Of a DNA stretch of 64,000 nt, positions 17,179-24,684 are shown piece by piece. The position numbers were made by a program, and so were the translations under genes. Position 1 is the first letter of the stretch; each line of letters opens with the position of its first letter. The notes below the pieces were generated by a model. The model saw only the letters and a program-made list of their open reading frames with translations, was not told the origin of the DNA and searched no databases. This DNA is from Saccharothrix sp. NRRL B-16314 (GTDB taxonomy: Bacteria > Actinomycetota > Actinomycetes > Mycobacteriales > Pseudonocardiaceae), in the NCBI RefSeq assembly GCF_000716595.1, contig NZ_JNXC01000021.1:1-64000 (forward strand), given 5' to 3'.

Positions 17179-18021
17179 TCAGCCCTGATCGGGGATGGGC
17201 ACCGCCCCGCCCGTCACGGTGACCCGCGGGTCGTGGGGTGACACCTCGATCTCCAGCACGCTCGGCCGGCCCATGTCGTCACCCTGGTGGATGGTGATCG
17301 TCCGCGGCCGGGTGACCGCGCCGATCGTCCGCAGGTAACCACCGAACGCCGCCGCCGCGGCACCGGTCGCGGGGTCCTCCACGACCCCGCCGACCGGGAA
17401 CGGGTCGCGCGCGTCGAACACGTCTTCGGACCGCTGGTGCACCAGTTGCGCGGTCAGCGCGTCGTTGGCGCGCAGCAGGTCGCCCAGCGCGTCGAACTCG
17501 TAGTCCAGCGAGGCCAGCCGCTCCCGGTCCCGCACCGCCAGCACCAGGTGCCGCGCCCCGCCGAACGCCCAGTGCGCGGGGTAGCGCGGGTCGAGGTCGT
17601 CGGCGGACCACCGCAGTGCCCGCAACGCCTCCACGACGTCCGCCTCGGGCGTGGGCGTGGACGACGTGGGCACGCTGGTCAGGGTCGCCGTGCCGGGCGC
17701 CGTGGCGATCTCCACCAGCCCGGCCTTGGTGTGGAACCGCAGCGTGCCGGGCCGTTCGAGGGCGACGGCGGTGGCCACGGTGGCGTGACCGCAGAACGGG
17801 ACCTCCACCAGCGGGCTGAAGTACCGCACGTCGAAGTCGCGTTCACCGGCCCGGGGGAGCACGAAGGCGGTCTCGGAGTAGCCGAGGTCGGCGGCGATCT
17901 CCAGCATCCGGGCGTCGTCCAGCCCGGTAGCGTCCAGCACGACACCGGCCGGGTTGCCGCCCGCCGGGTCGGTGGTGAAGGCGCTGAAGCGGAGGACTTC
18001 GGGTCGGGGTGCGTCGTTCAT
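17179..18021 (-). CDS. PhzF-family isomerase-like protein
   Basis: A 280-residue PhzF/diaminopimelate epimerase-fold protein. The catalytic-Glu region YSETAFV lies near residue 50, the second-lobe pairing motif CGHATVATA near 77, and EDPATGAAAAAFG near 220. PhzF catalyses an isomerisation in phenazine synthesis, but most homologues have unknown small-molecule substrates, and no other phenazine genes are nearby. The ATG at 18021 gives MNDAPRPEVLRFSAFTTDPAGG, up to the Gly-rich turn. It is divergent from a LysR gene. Confidence 0.9.
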   Translation of the reverse strand: MNDAPRPEVLRFSAFTTDPAGGNPAGVVLDATGLDDARMLEIAADLGYSETAFVLPRAGERDFDVRYFSPLVEVPFCGHATVATAVALERPGTLRFHTKAGLVEIATAPGTATLTSVPTSSTPTPEADVVEALRALRWSADDLDPRYPAHWAFGGARHLVLAVRDRERLASLDYEFDALGDLLRANDALTAQLVHQRSEDVFDARDPFPVGGVVEDPATGAAAAAFGGYLRTIGAVTRPRTITIHQGDDMGRPSVLEIEVSPHDPRVTVTGGAVPIPDQG

Positions 18022-18096
18022 GCGTACAGCGTGTGCCATCACCGGCATCGAGTCCAACGATTCCCTGTGATGCATCCGATCGGTATTGTCGATCCG

Positions 18097-18912
18097 GTGG
18101 ACACCCGCCTCCTGCGCACCCTCCTGGCGCTCGCGCGCACGGGCAGCTTCACCGCCACCGCGGCGGAGCTGCACCTCGTGCAATCCACGGTGACGAGCCA
18201 GGTCAAGGCCCTGGAACGGCACCTCGGAGCCCGGCTGTTCGACCGGCTGCCCAGCGGCGCCCGGCTGACCGAGGCGGGCCGGCAGGCCGTCGAGCACGCC
18301 AGGGAGGTGCTGTCCGCCGAACAACGCCTGCGTGACGCGGTCCGCGGCAGCACCGCCGTGGAGGGCGACGTGCGGATAGCGGCACCCGAGTCGGTCTGCG
18401 CCTACCGGCTGCCGCAGCGCATCGCGGACGTCGCCATGCGCTGGCCGGGCATCTCCGTGCACCTCTCGCCCGCCGGGACCCGGCAGGCGATCACCGGTGT
18501 CCGCAACGGCACCCTGGACCTGGCGCTGGTGCTGGAGGACGCGGTGGTCGCGCCGGGTCTGAAGGTGACCGCCGTCGGGGCCGAGCCGATCGAACTGGTG
18601 TCCGCGCCGGGCGTCGTGCTGGACGAGCGGTACTTCCTGCTGGAGGAGGGCTGCTCGTACAGCGACCGGTTCGTCCGGGAGCTGTCCGCGACGCCGAGCA
18701 TCACCCGGTTCGGCAGCATCGAGGCCGTCCGGTCGTGCGTGGTGGCGGGGCTGGGGTGGACCGTGCTGCCCCGCGTGGCGGTCGCCGAGCAGCTGGACGC
18801 CGGCACGCTCCAGCGCGTGCGCGAACTGCCCGACAGCACGCTGTTCCTGGTCACGGACCCGCGTCGGACGCCGTCGGCGGCGGTCCAGGCGGTGGCGGCG
18901 GCGCTCAACTGA
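18097..18912 (+). CDS. LysR-family transcriptional regulator (ArgP-like layout)
   Basis: About 271 residues. The HTH segment FTATAAELHLVQSTVTSQVK lies at about residues 17-36, and a substrate-binding domain follows (VRIAAPESVCAYRLPQRIA onwards). I chose the GTG at 18097 because LysR proteins usually begin M-D-x-R-L-L; an in-frame ATG at 18070 would add nine residues. Neither has a strong ribosome binding site. It is divergent from the phzF-like gene, its probable target, and its stop overlaps the convergent GTPase gene by 8 bp. Confidence 0.85.
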   Translation: MDTRLLRTLLALARTGSFTATAAELHLVQSTVTSQVKALERHLGARLFDRLPSGARLTEAGRQAVEHAREVLSAEQRLRDAVRGSTAVEGDVRIAAPESVCAYRLPQRIADVAMRWPGISVHLSPAGTRQAITGVRNGTLDLALVLEDAVVAPGLKVTAVGAEPIELVSAPGVVLDERYFLLEEGCSYSDRFVRELSATPSITRFGSIEAVRSCVVAGLGWTVLPRVAVAEQLDAGTLQRVRELPDSTLFLVTDPRRTPSAAVQAVAAALN

Positions 18913-20287
18913 GCGGGGCGAGCATCCCCTCGCAGCTGCGCACGACGACGGACGCGGCCCGCCGCTGCGCGTGGTCCAGCGCCGGGTCGACCGCGTGGTC
19001 GCGCCACCGGCCCAGCGTGTCCAGCACGGCGTGCCGCAGCTCGCCCTCGGTCGGCTCGTAGTCCATGCCCAGCCGCACCACCGGGTTCGTGCCGAGGCCG
19101 CCGACCAGCCGGGACGCCTCGGCGTCGAGGTCACCCGGAAGACGGGTCCGCCCGCCCTGCAACGCGGCCAGCAGCCGGAGTTCCCGGAAGTCGTGCGTGG
19201 ACGCGAGGATGCGCTCCACCGCCGTCGCCAGGCCGATCGAACCGGGCCTCGGCTCGGCGCGCAGCACCACGTCCAGGCCCAGCAACGCGGACCGCGCCTT
19301 CAGCGCGTCGCGGCGTTCGGTGAAGTAGATGCCGACCGAGTCGCGCAGTTCGCCCAACCCGCTGCGCTGCACCAGCTGACCGGTGAGCTTCACCTGCGTG
19401 TCGAAGCCCTGCCGGATCAGGGTGGTCGTCAGCCGCACGCCGAAGACGCCGAACCGGTCCACCAGGCCGCGCCGCGCCGCCGGGTCAAGCCGGACCGGGA
19501 AGTCGTCGGCCACGAACCGGTCCGCGGACAGCAGGTGCTTGTCCAGGTCGGTGCGGGCCAGCGCCGCCAGCCTGGACAGCGCGGTGAACTCGTCCGCCCG
19601 CACCGTCCGCGCGGCCACCGCGAGCAGCCCCGCCACCGCGACCACGTTCTGGCACAACGGGGTCACGGTCGCCTCGCGCCGGTAGCGGCGGGCGATCTGC
19701 TTGGCCGAGGACAGCGCGTCGATCCGGCCGCCGCCGATCTCGTCCGCCCGCGCCAGCACCAGCACCGTGTTCACCGGCGCGGCCCGCGCCACCGGGTGGT
19801 CGTGCGCGGTCTGGAGGTACCGCACGTCCGTGGTGTGCATGTGCCTGGTCAGGTAGAGCACCGCGTCGGCCTCGCCGTAGACCTGCTCGACCGGCGCTTC
19901 GGCCGGCGTGTCGATCAGGATGAGGTCGCGCAGCGAGCGGGACGGCCACTCGACGACGACGCGCTCGGCGTCCGGCGCGTCGACGAACGCCTTGCCGTCG
20001 CGGCGGGTCACCGGCACCTCGTACGGGCCGACGTGCGCCTTCGCCTGCGGCCCGTCCTGGTACCAGGTGGTGGCGCCGGTCGGCGCGAACTCCTCGCCGA
20101 TCAACGCGCTGACCACCGTCGACTTGCCCGACCGGCGCGATCCGGCGACGGCGACGCGGACCGGTTCGGCGAACCTGGCCTGGTGCCCCCGCAGCCACGC
20201 GACCGCCCGCGGGCTGTCCCGGTAGACGGCCAGGGCGTCTTCGAGCAGCGCCCAGACCTCGTCCTCCAGAGTGGTGCCGTCGAGCAT
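18905..20287 (-). CDS. Dynamin-like GTPase, IniC-like
   Basis: A 460-residue dynamin-family protein. The P-loop GSRRSGKST ends at about residue 56 (Lys55) and the G3 motif DTPAEAP follows near 120. The G4 motif is poorly conserved (ARADE), as in several bacterial dynamin-like partners. Large helical regions follow. It starts in a TGATG junction with the upstream larger GTPase and so is coupled to it. Order, size and pairing match iniC of the mycobacterial iniBAC envelope-stress operon, whose dynamin-like products help maintain membranes under cell-wall drugs. The IniC assignment is inferred from order and fold. Confidence 0.8.
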   Translation of the reverse strand: MLDGTTLEDEVWALLEDALAVYRDSPRAVAWLRGHQARFAEPVRVAVAGSRRSGKSTVVSALIGEEFAPTGATTWYQDGPQAKAHVGPYEVPVTRRDGKAFVDAPDAERVVVEWPSRSLRDLILIDTPAEAPVEQVYGEADAVLYLTRHMHTTDVRYLQTAHDHPVARAAPVNTVLVLARADEIGGGRIDALSSAKQIARRYRREATVTPLCQNVVAVAGLLAVAARTVRADEFTALSRLAALARTDLDKHLLSADRFVADDFPVRLDPAARRGLVDRFGVFGVRLTTTLIRQGFDTQVKLTGQLVQRSGLGELRDSVGIYFTERRDALKARSALLGLDVVLRAEPRPGSIGLATAVERILASTHDFRELRLLAALQGGRTRLPGDLDAEASRLVGGLGTNPVVRLGMDYEPTEGELRHAVLDTLGRWRDHAVDPALDHAQRRAASVVVRSCEGMLAPLS

Positions 20288-22110
20288 CAGGCGCTGATCC
20301 CCAGCGGCGGAGCCTGACCTCCCGCGAGTGCCTGGACCCGCTGGTAGAGCGCGACGAGGTGGTCGAGCTCGCGCTTGGCCTCCAGGCTGCGGCGCTCGCG
20401 CTCGGAGTTGTCGTCCTGGACGGCGCGGCGCGCGCTGCGGGCCGACTCCAGCAGCGTCTCCTGCAACTCCTCGGCCAGCGTGGAGAAGTGGTTGCGCAGG
20501 CTGCGCTGGATGTGCCGCGCCGCGTCGCGGCAGTCCTTGCTGAACTTGATGAAGAAGTCGTCCACGTGCCGGGCCGCGGCGGACTTCGCGGCGGCCTGCC
20601 TGCGGCGCAACCGCTGATCGCTCTCGTCGATGATCGACTTGCCGCCGAACAGCGCGCCCGCGCCGAGCGAGATCGCGTTGATCAGCGGCATGCCCGCGAG
20701 GCTGGTGGCCAGGCCGAACATCAGCACGCCGCCGTAGGAGCCCTTCAGGCCGGTGAAAGCCTTCTGCACCACGGAGAACTTCTCGATCACCGGTTTCTCC
20801 ATCGGTGACACGCGGTCCAGCACGTCGTCCGGGAAGATCGATCCGGGCAGCAGGTCGTCCCGGACCACCGGGAAGCTCTTCGCGACCTTCTCCGCCACCC
20901 ATTCCGACCGGTCCAGCAGCCAGGCGAAGTTCGTCGTCGCGGCCTCGGTGAGGCTGTCCTCCAGCCAGGACTCGAACTTGTCCCAGCCCAGCGCCGGATC
21001 GGCGGTCTCGAACGTCTTGTCCACCTCGCGCATGATCTTGCGGGTCCGGTCGCGCAGGTCGTACTCGATGTCGGAGACCAGGTCGGCCATCTCGTCGGCC
21101 AGCACCGTCTGCCAGCGCGCGGACCGGCGCCGCAGCTCGTCGATGCGGCGCTGGGCCTCGTTCAGCGTGGCGATCGTGTCCTCCGCGCCCTTGCCCCCGG
21201 CGGCCCTCGACCCGCGGGCCGTCAGCTCCTCGCGCACCGGCGTCACCAGCTGCTTGATCGCGGACGCGGCGGTGACCGCGACCGTGCGGCGGGCCAGCAC
21301 GTCGGCGGCGGCCACGATGTCCTGCCGCACGCAGGCCAGCAGCTCGGGGAACCCGGACTCGGCGTTGAGCGCCTTGTCACCGGTCTTGGCGGCGCGCAGC
21401 CGCAGCGCGGCGGACACCGGGATCAGCTTCGCGGCCACGCCCGCGCGGGCCAGGTGCGCCCGGTTGCGCTCGACCACGCGTCGCCACTGGACCGCGATGT
21501 CGATCTTCGTGAGCACGACCGTCACGTTCGGGCAGGACGTCATGACTCGCTTCAGCAGCTCCAGCTCGGAACCGGTCAGCTCGGCCGTCGCGTCGGACAC
21601 CATCAGCACCGCGTCGGCCTGGAGGAGCGCGGCGAACGTGCTCGCGGTGTGCGCGGGCCGCAGGTCCCCGACGCCCGGCGTGTCGATCAGCACCAGGCCC
21701 GAGTCCAGCAGGGCGCGCGGGATGCCGATCTCGGCGCGCACCAGGTCGCCGCCGCCCTGGTCGGCGCTCACCCTGCTGGCCAGCTGGTCGATCGGCACGG
21801 GGATGCGCTCCGTGGGCGTGTTCGCGATGGACGCGCCGCGCACGAGGGCGGCGGACGGCGTCTCCGCGTGCTGCACGAATGTGGGAACCGTGGTGGTGGC
21901 GTCGTCACCCACCGGGCACACCGGTGCGTTGACCATCGCGTTCACGAGCTGGCTCTTGCCCTGCCCCGGCTCGCCGATCACGAGCACGCGGAGCTTGGGG
22001 TCCAGCTGGCGGGCGCGCTTCTCGCGCAACCGTTCGGCCAGGTCGGGCCGGTTGTGCGCAGCGCAAGCCCGGATCGTGTCGTCGAGCACGTCGAGCCAGG
22101 GCGCGGACAT
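20287..22110 (-). CDS. Dynamin-like GTPase, IniA-like
   Basis: A 607-residue bacterial dynamin-like protein: P-loop GEPGQGKS (Lys52), switch II DTPGVGDL near residue 145 and G4 TKID near 203, all intact. A helical bundle follows. A hydrophobic stretch at about 455-490 (LMFGLATSLAGMPLINAISL) is the likely membrane paddle. The C-terminus is coiled-coil-like. I chose the ATG at 22110 (MSAPWLDVL); the longer frame begins inside the intergenic stem-loop. It follows the iniB-like gene and precedes an iniC-like gene, the order of mycobacterial iniBAC. It probably remodels or protects the inner membrane under envelope stress. Confidence 0.85.
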   Translation of the reverse strand: MSAPWLDVLDDTIRACAAHNRPDLAERLREKRARQLDPKLRVLVIGEPGQGKSQLVNAMVNAPVCPVGDDATTTVPTFVQHAETPSAALVRGASIANTPTERIPVPIDQLASRVSADQGGGDLVRAEIGIPRALLDSGLVLIDTPGVGDLRPAHTASTFAALLQADAVLMVSDATAELTGSELELLKRVMTSCPNVTVVLTKIDIAVQWRRVVERNRAHLARAGVAAKLIPVSAALRLRAAKTGDKALNAESGFPELLACVRQDIVAAADVLARRTVAVTAASAIKQLVTPVREELTARGSRAAGGKGAEDTIATLNEAQRRIDELRRRSARWQTVLADEMADLVSDIEYDLRDRTRKIMREVDKTFETADPALGWDKFESWLEDSLTEAATTNFAWLLDRSEWVAEKVAKSFPVVRDDLLPGSIFPDDVLDRVSPMEKPVIEKFSVVQKAFTGLKGSYGGVLMFGLATSLAGMPLINAISLGAGALFGGKSIIDESDQRLRRRQAAAKSAAARHVDDFFIKFSKDCRDAARHIQRSLRNHFSTLAEELQETLLESARSARRAVQDDNSERERRSLEAKRELDHLVALYQRVQALAGGQAPPLGISA

Positions 22111-22166
22111 CACCCGGCAGAGTGTGCCGGTAAAACCCGTTCGGGTGAAAGTCCCGGGCACCGACG

Positions 22167-22201
22167 AGGGCCGGTGCCGTCCCGTGGACAGCACCGGCCC
22201 T
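22167..22201 (-). terminator. Strong stem-loop between iniB-like and iniA-like genes
   Basis: AGGGCCGGTGC (22167-22177) pairs perfectly with GCACCGGCCCT (22191-22201) over a 13-nt loop, 18 bp after the iniB-like stop. It may act as a partial terminator or attenuator that keeps IniB expression above that of the GTPases. Confidence 0.6.
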
Positions 22202-22218
22202 CCGGTGGTCGATCAGTC

Positions 22219-23169
22219 TCAGAAGAGCAGGTCGTCCACGCCGAGGCCGCTCACGACCGGCAGGTCGAGGCCGTCCACGGTGCCGGTGACGTTGCTCACC
22301 AAGCCGCCGACGCCCGCGGTGTCCGCGACGCCCGAGACGGTGTCCGTGACGTCGGACAGCGGAGCGGTGCCGTGGGTGTCGAACTGGGCCGAGCCGTGCG
22401 CGGAGCCGGACACGCCCAGGGAGTCGCCGACGCCGCCGACGACGGGCAGGCCGCCGAGGTCGCCCAGGTCGCCGACGCTGCCCACGACGGGCAGGTCGCC
22501 GGTGAGGCCACCGGTCACGTTGCCGACCACGCTGGTCAGCGTGTCGACGGTGCCGAACGCGGTGCTGGTCAGGCTGTCCGCGTCCGGCAGCGAGCCGGCG
22601 ACCCCACCGGCCGTGGCGAGGGCACCGTCCAGCGTGCCGGTCGCCGTGCCGGCCAGGCCGTCCACCGGCCCGGAAACGGTGGCCAACGTGCCGTCCAGGG
22701 TGTCGGTCACGTCACCCACCGCGGAGAAGTCGCCCTCGACGTGGAGCTTCGCCGAGCCGGCGATGTCCAGCAGGTCCCAGCTCGACACGCCGCCGAAGAC
22801 GGTCAGGCCGTCGGCGTCCGCGCTCAGCGTGCCCGCCACGGCGGCCTTCACGTCGCCCGCACCGGTCGCGCCCGACACCGCGAGCTGGTCGGTCACCGCC
22901 TTGAGCTTGAAGATCGCGCCGGCCTGGCCCGCGTCGAGCACGTCGAGGGGCAGGTCCTCGAGGACCGAGCCGTCGAGAGCGGGCAGGCTCCCGGTCGGCA
23001 CGTAGTCGAGGACCAGCGGGATGACTTCCTGCACGTCCAGAGCGCTGATGTCGCTCAGGCCCGCCCTCGCCAGGGTGCCCTCGGCGTCGGCCTGGAAGTC
23101 GGCCAGCGCGGTCGGGTCGCTGAGCAGGTCGAGAACGAAGTCGTGCAGCGTGTTGGGGCTGGAGCCCAT
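22219..23169 (-). CDS. iniB: IniB N-terminal domain protein
   Basis: A 316-residue protein. The first 60 residues match the IniB N-terminal domain, with helices such as LHDFVLDLLSDPTALADFQA followed by LARAGLSDISALDVQEVIP. The remainder is low-complexity Gly/Val/Asp/Thr-rich repeats (for example VGSVGDLGDLGGLPVVGGVG), as in mycobacterial IniB. A ribosome binding site AGGAGA lies 8 bp before the ATG. It heads the operon with the two dynamin-like GTPases, and a stem-loop follows it. Function is unknown in the family; a surface or envelope role is usually assumed. Confidence 0.8.
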   Translation of the reverse strand: MGSSPNTLHDFVLDLLSDPTALADFQADAEGTLARAGLSDISALDVQEVIPLVLDYVPTGSLPALDGSVLEDLPLDVLDAGQAGAIFKLKAVTDQLAVSGATGAGDVKAAVAGTLSADADGLTVFGGVSSWDLLDIAGSAKLHVEGDFSAVGDVTDTLDGTLATVSGPVDGLAGTATGTLDGALATAGGVAGSLPDADSLTSTAFGTVDTLTSVVGNVTGGLTGDLPVVGSVGDLGDLGGLPVVGGVGDSLGVSGSAHGSAQFDTHGTAPLSDVTDTVSGVADTAGVGGLVSNVTGTVDGLDLPVVSGLGVDDLLF

Positions 23170-23412
23170 GATGGATTTCTCCTGGTCGAATCGGACGCGG
23201 GAAGCAGGACCGGCAGGGGTGGGTCCGGCCTGGTGATCAAGGTAGGGGCGGGGGGATCACCCGCCATCGGGGATTACTCCCAGTAGATGCCGCAACCACT
23301 ATGGGGTGGTTCTCGTTCACTCCCTAGGGGGTTAGGGGATGACCTTGTGACCCTCTCGTCACCCGTGTAGGTAGTGCCCTACTTCGATCAGGCGAATGAG
23401 GAGGCGTACGAG
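23170..23412. promoter_or_regulatory. Divergent control region between iniB-like and Hsp70-like genes
   Basis: This 243-bp region must hold promoters for both directions. It contains the inverted repeat AACCAC (23294-23299)/GTGGTT (23306-23311) and the palindrome CCCTAGGG (23322-23329), followed by a second GGTTAGGGG block. These are candidate sites for the LuxR/MalT-like regulator encoded at 24681. GAGGAGG at 23398-23404 is the ribosome binding site that fixes the Hsp70-like start at TTG 23413. Confidence 0.5.
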
Positions 23413-24684
23413 TTGCCGTATGTCCTCGGGGTCGACGTCGGCACCACGCGCACCGCGGCGGCGGTGTGCAGGCTGGGCGGCACCGGGCGGGCCGAACCGG
23501 AGCCGGTCGGCCTGGGCGGTCCCGGTGGCGGCGTCGCGTCGGCGCTGAACCTCGCCCCGGACGGCGCGTTCGCGGTCGGCGAGCCGGGCGACCCCCGGTG
23601 GACCGCCACCGGCTTCAGCCGCCGCGTCGGCGACACCGTGCCGATCGTGCTCGGCCCGGAGGTGGACGGGGCGCAGCGGTGCCCGGCCGAGGAGCTGACC
23701 GCGCTCATGGTCATGTGGGTGGCCGACCAGGTGACCGCCCGTGAAGGCGAACCGCCCGCGCACGTCGTGCTGGCGCACCCGCCCGGGTGGGGGTCGCACG
23801 CCAAGGGGCTCATGCACCGGGCGCTGCGGTCGGTGGGGGTGGAGGCGTCGCTGGTGCCGGAGCCGGTCGCGGCGGCCGAGAACCACGCGTTCAGCCGGTC
23901 GTTCGCCGGGTCGCTCGGCGTGTTCAGCCTGGGCAGCCACGCGTTCGGCGCGTCCGTCGTCGGCCGCGGGTTCGAGCTGGTCAACGCCGTGGAAGGGGTC
24001 GACCAGGCGGCCGGCGTCGATTTCGACGACGCCGTGTTCTCGCACGTCCGGACGTCACTCGGGCGGTCGCTGACCGAGCTGGACGCCGACGACCCGCGCA
24101 CCCGCGGCCTGTTCGGGCGGCTGCGCCGGGACTGCGAGGCGGCGAAGCGGGTGCTGTCCGGCGCGGTGGAGACGTCGATCCCGGTGCACCTGCCGTCCGG
24201 GCCGGTGGACGTGCCGATCACCAGGGCGAGGTTCGAGGAGCTGATCCGGCCCTCCGTGGACCAGGCCGTCGCCACGTTCGCCCGGGTCGCGGCCGGCGTC
24301 GAGATGACCGTGCTGGTCGGCGGCAGCGCCCGGATACCGCTGGTCGCGGCGTCCGTGCCGGGCCGGGTCGTGCTGGAGGCCGCGCCGGAGACGTCGGTGG
24401 TGAAGGGCGCGGCGCTGGCAGCCCGGCGGCTGGTGCTGGGGCCGGACCGTGAGCCCGAACCCATCGAGACCTCGATCATGGTGCGGGACGACGACCCGCT
24501 GCTGAGGTTCCCCGTGGGCGGTCTGGACGCGCCGGACGCGGAGTTCACCGCGCCGCCGCCCCGGCCGCCCGTCGACATCACACCGCTGGACCTGCCGGAA
24601 CGACGCTCGGTGAAGCGCGTCGTGCGCGGGCTCGCGTTGACCGGTGGGCAGCGCCGTGCCCGTGACCCCGAGGATGGCCGTTGA
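23413..24684 (+). CDS. Hsp70-like ATPase-domain protein
   Basis: A 423-residue protein with the actin/Hsp70 ATPase fold: phosphate-1 motif VLGVDVGTTRTAAAV at the N-terminus and adenosine motif MTVLVGGSARIPLV near residue 300. The connecting phosphate-2 loop is degenerate (SLGSHAFGASVV in place of the usual DLGGGTFD), and there is no canonical substrate-binding domain, only a Pro-rich tail. The TTG start at 23413 is chosen from the GAGGAGG 8 bp upstream and the family's usual N-terminus. It overlaps the regulator gene by 4 bp, so the two are coupled, and is divergent from the iniB-like operon. It probably modulates that regulator; activity as a chaperone is doubtful. Confidence 0.8.
   Translation: MPYVLGVDVGTTRTAAAVCRLGGTGRAEPEPVGLGGPGGGVASALNLAPDGAFAVGEPGDPRWTATGFSRRVGDTVPIVLGPEVDGAQRCPAEELTALMVMWVADQVTAREGEPPAHVVLAHPPGWGSHAKGLMHRALRSVGVEASLVPEPVAAAENHAFSRSFAGSLGVFSLGSHAFGASVVGRGFELVNAVEGVDQAAGVDFDDAVFSHVRTSLGRSLTELDADDPRTRGLFGRLRRDCEAAKRVLSGAVETSIPVHLPSGPVDVPITRARFEELIRPSVDQAVATFARVAAGVEMTVLVGGSARIPLVAASVPGRVVLEAAPETSVVKGAALAARRLVLGPDREPEPIETSIMVRDDDPLLRFPVGGLDAPDAEFTAPPPRPPVDITPLDLPERRSVKRVVRGLALTGGQRRARDPEDGR

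Noticed and set aside
17179..18021. Phenazine biosynthesis locus
   Set aside because: Only a PhzF-family gene is present; no phzA, B, D, E or G homologues are in the window.
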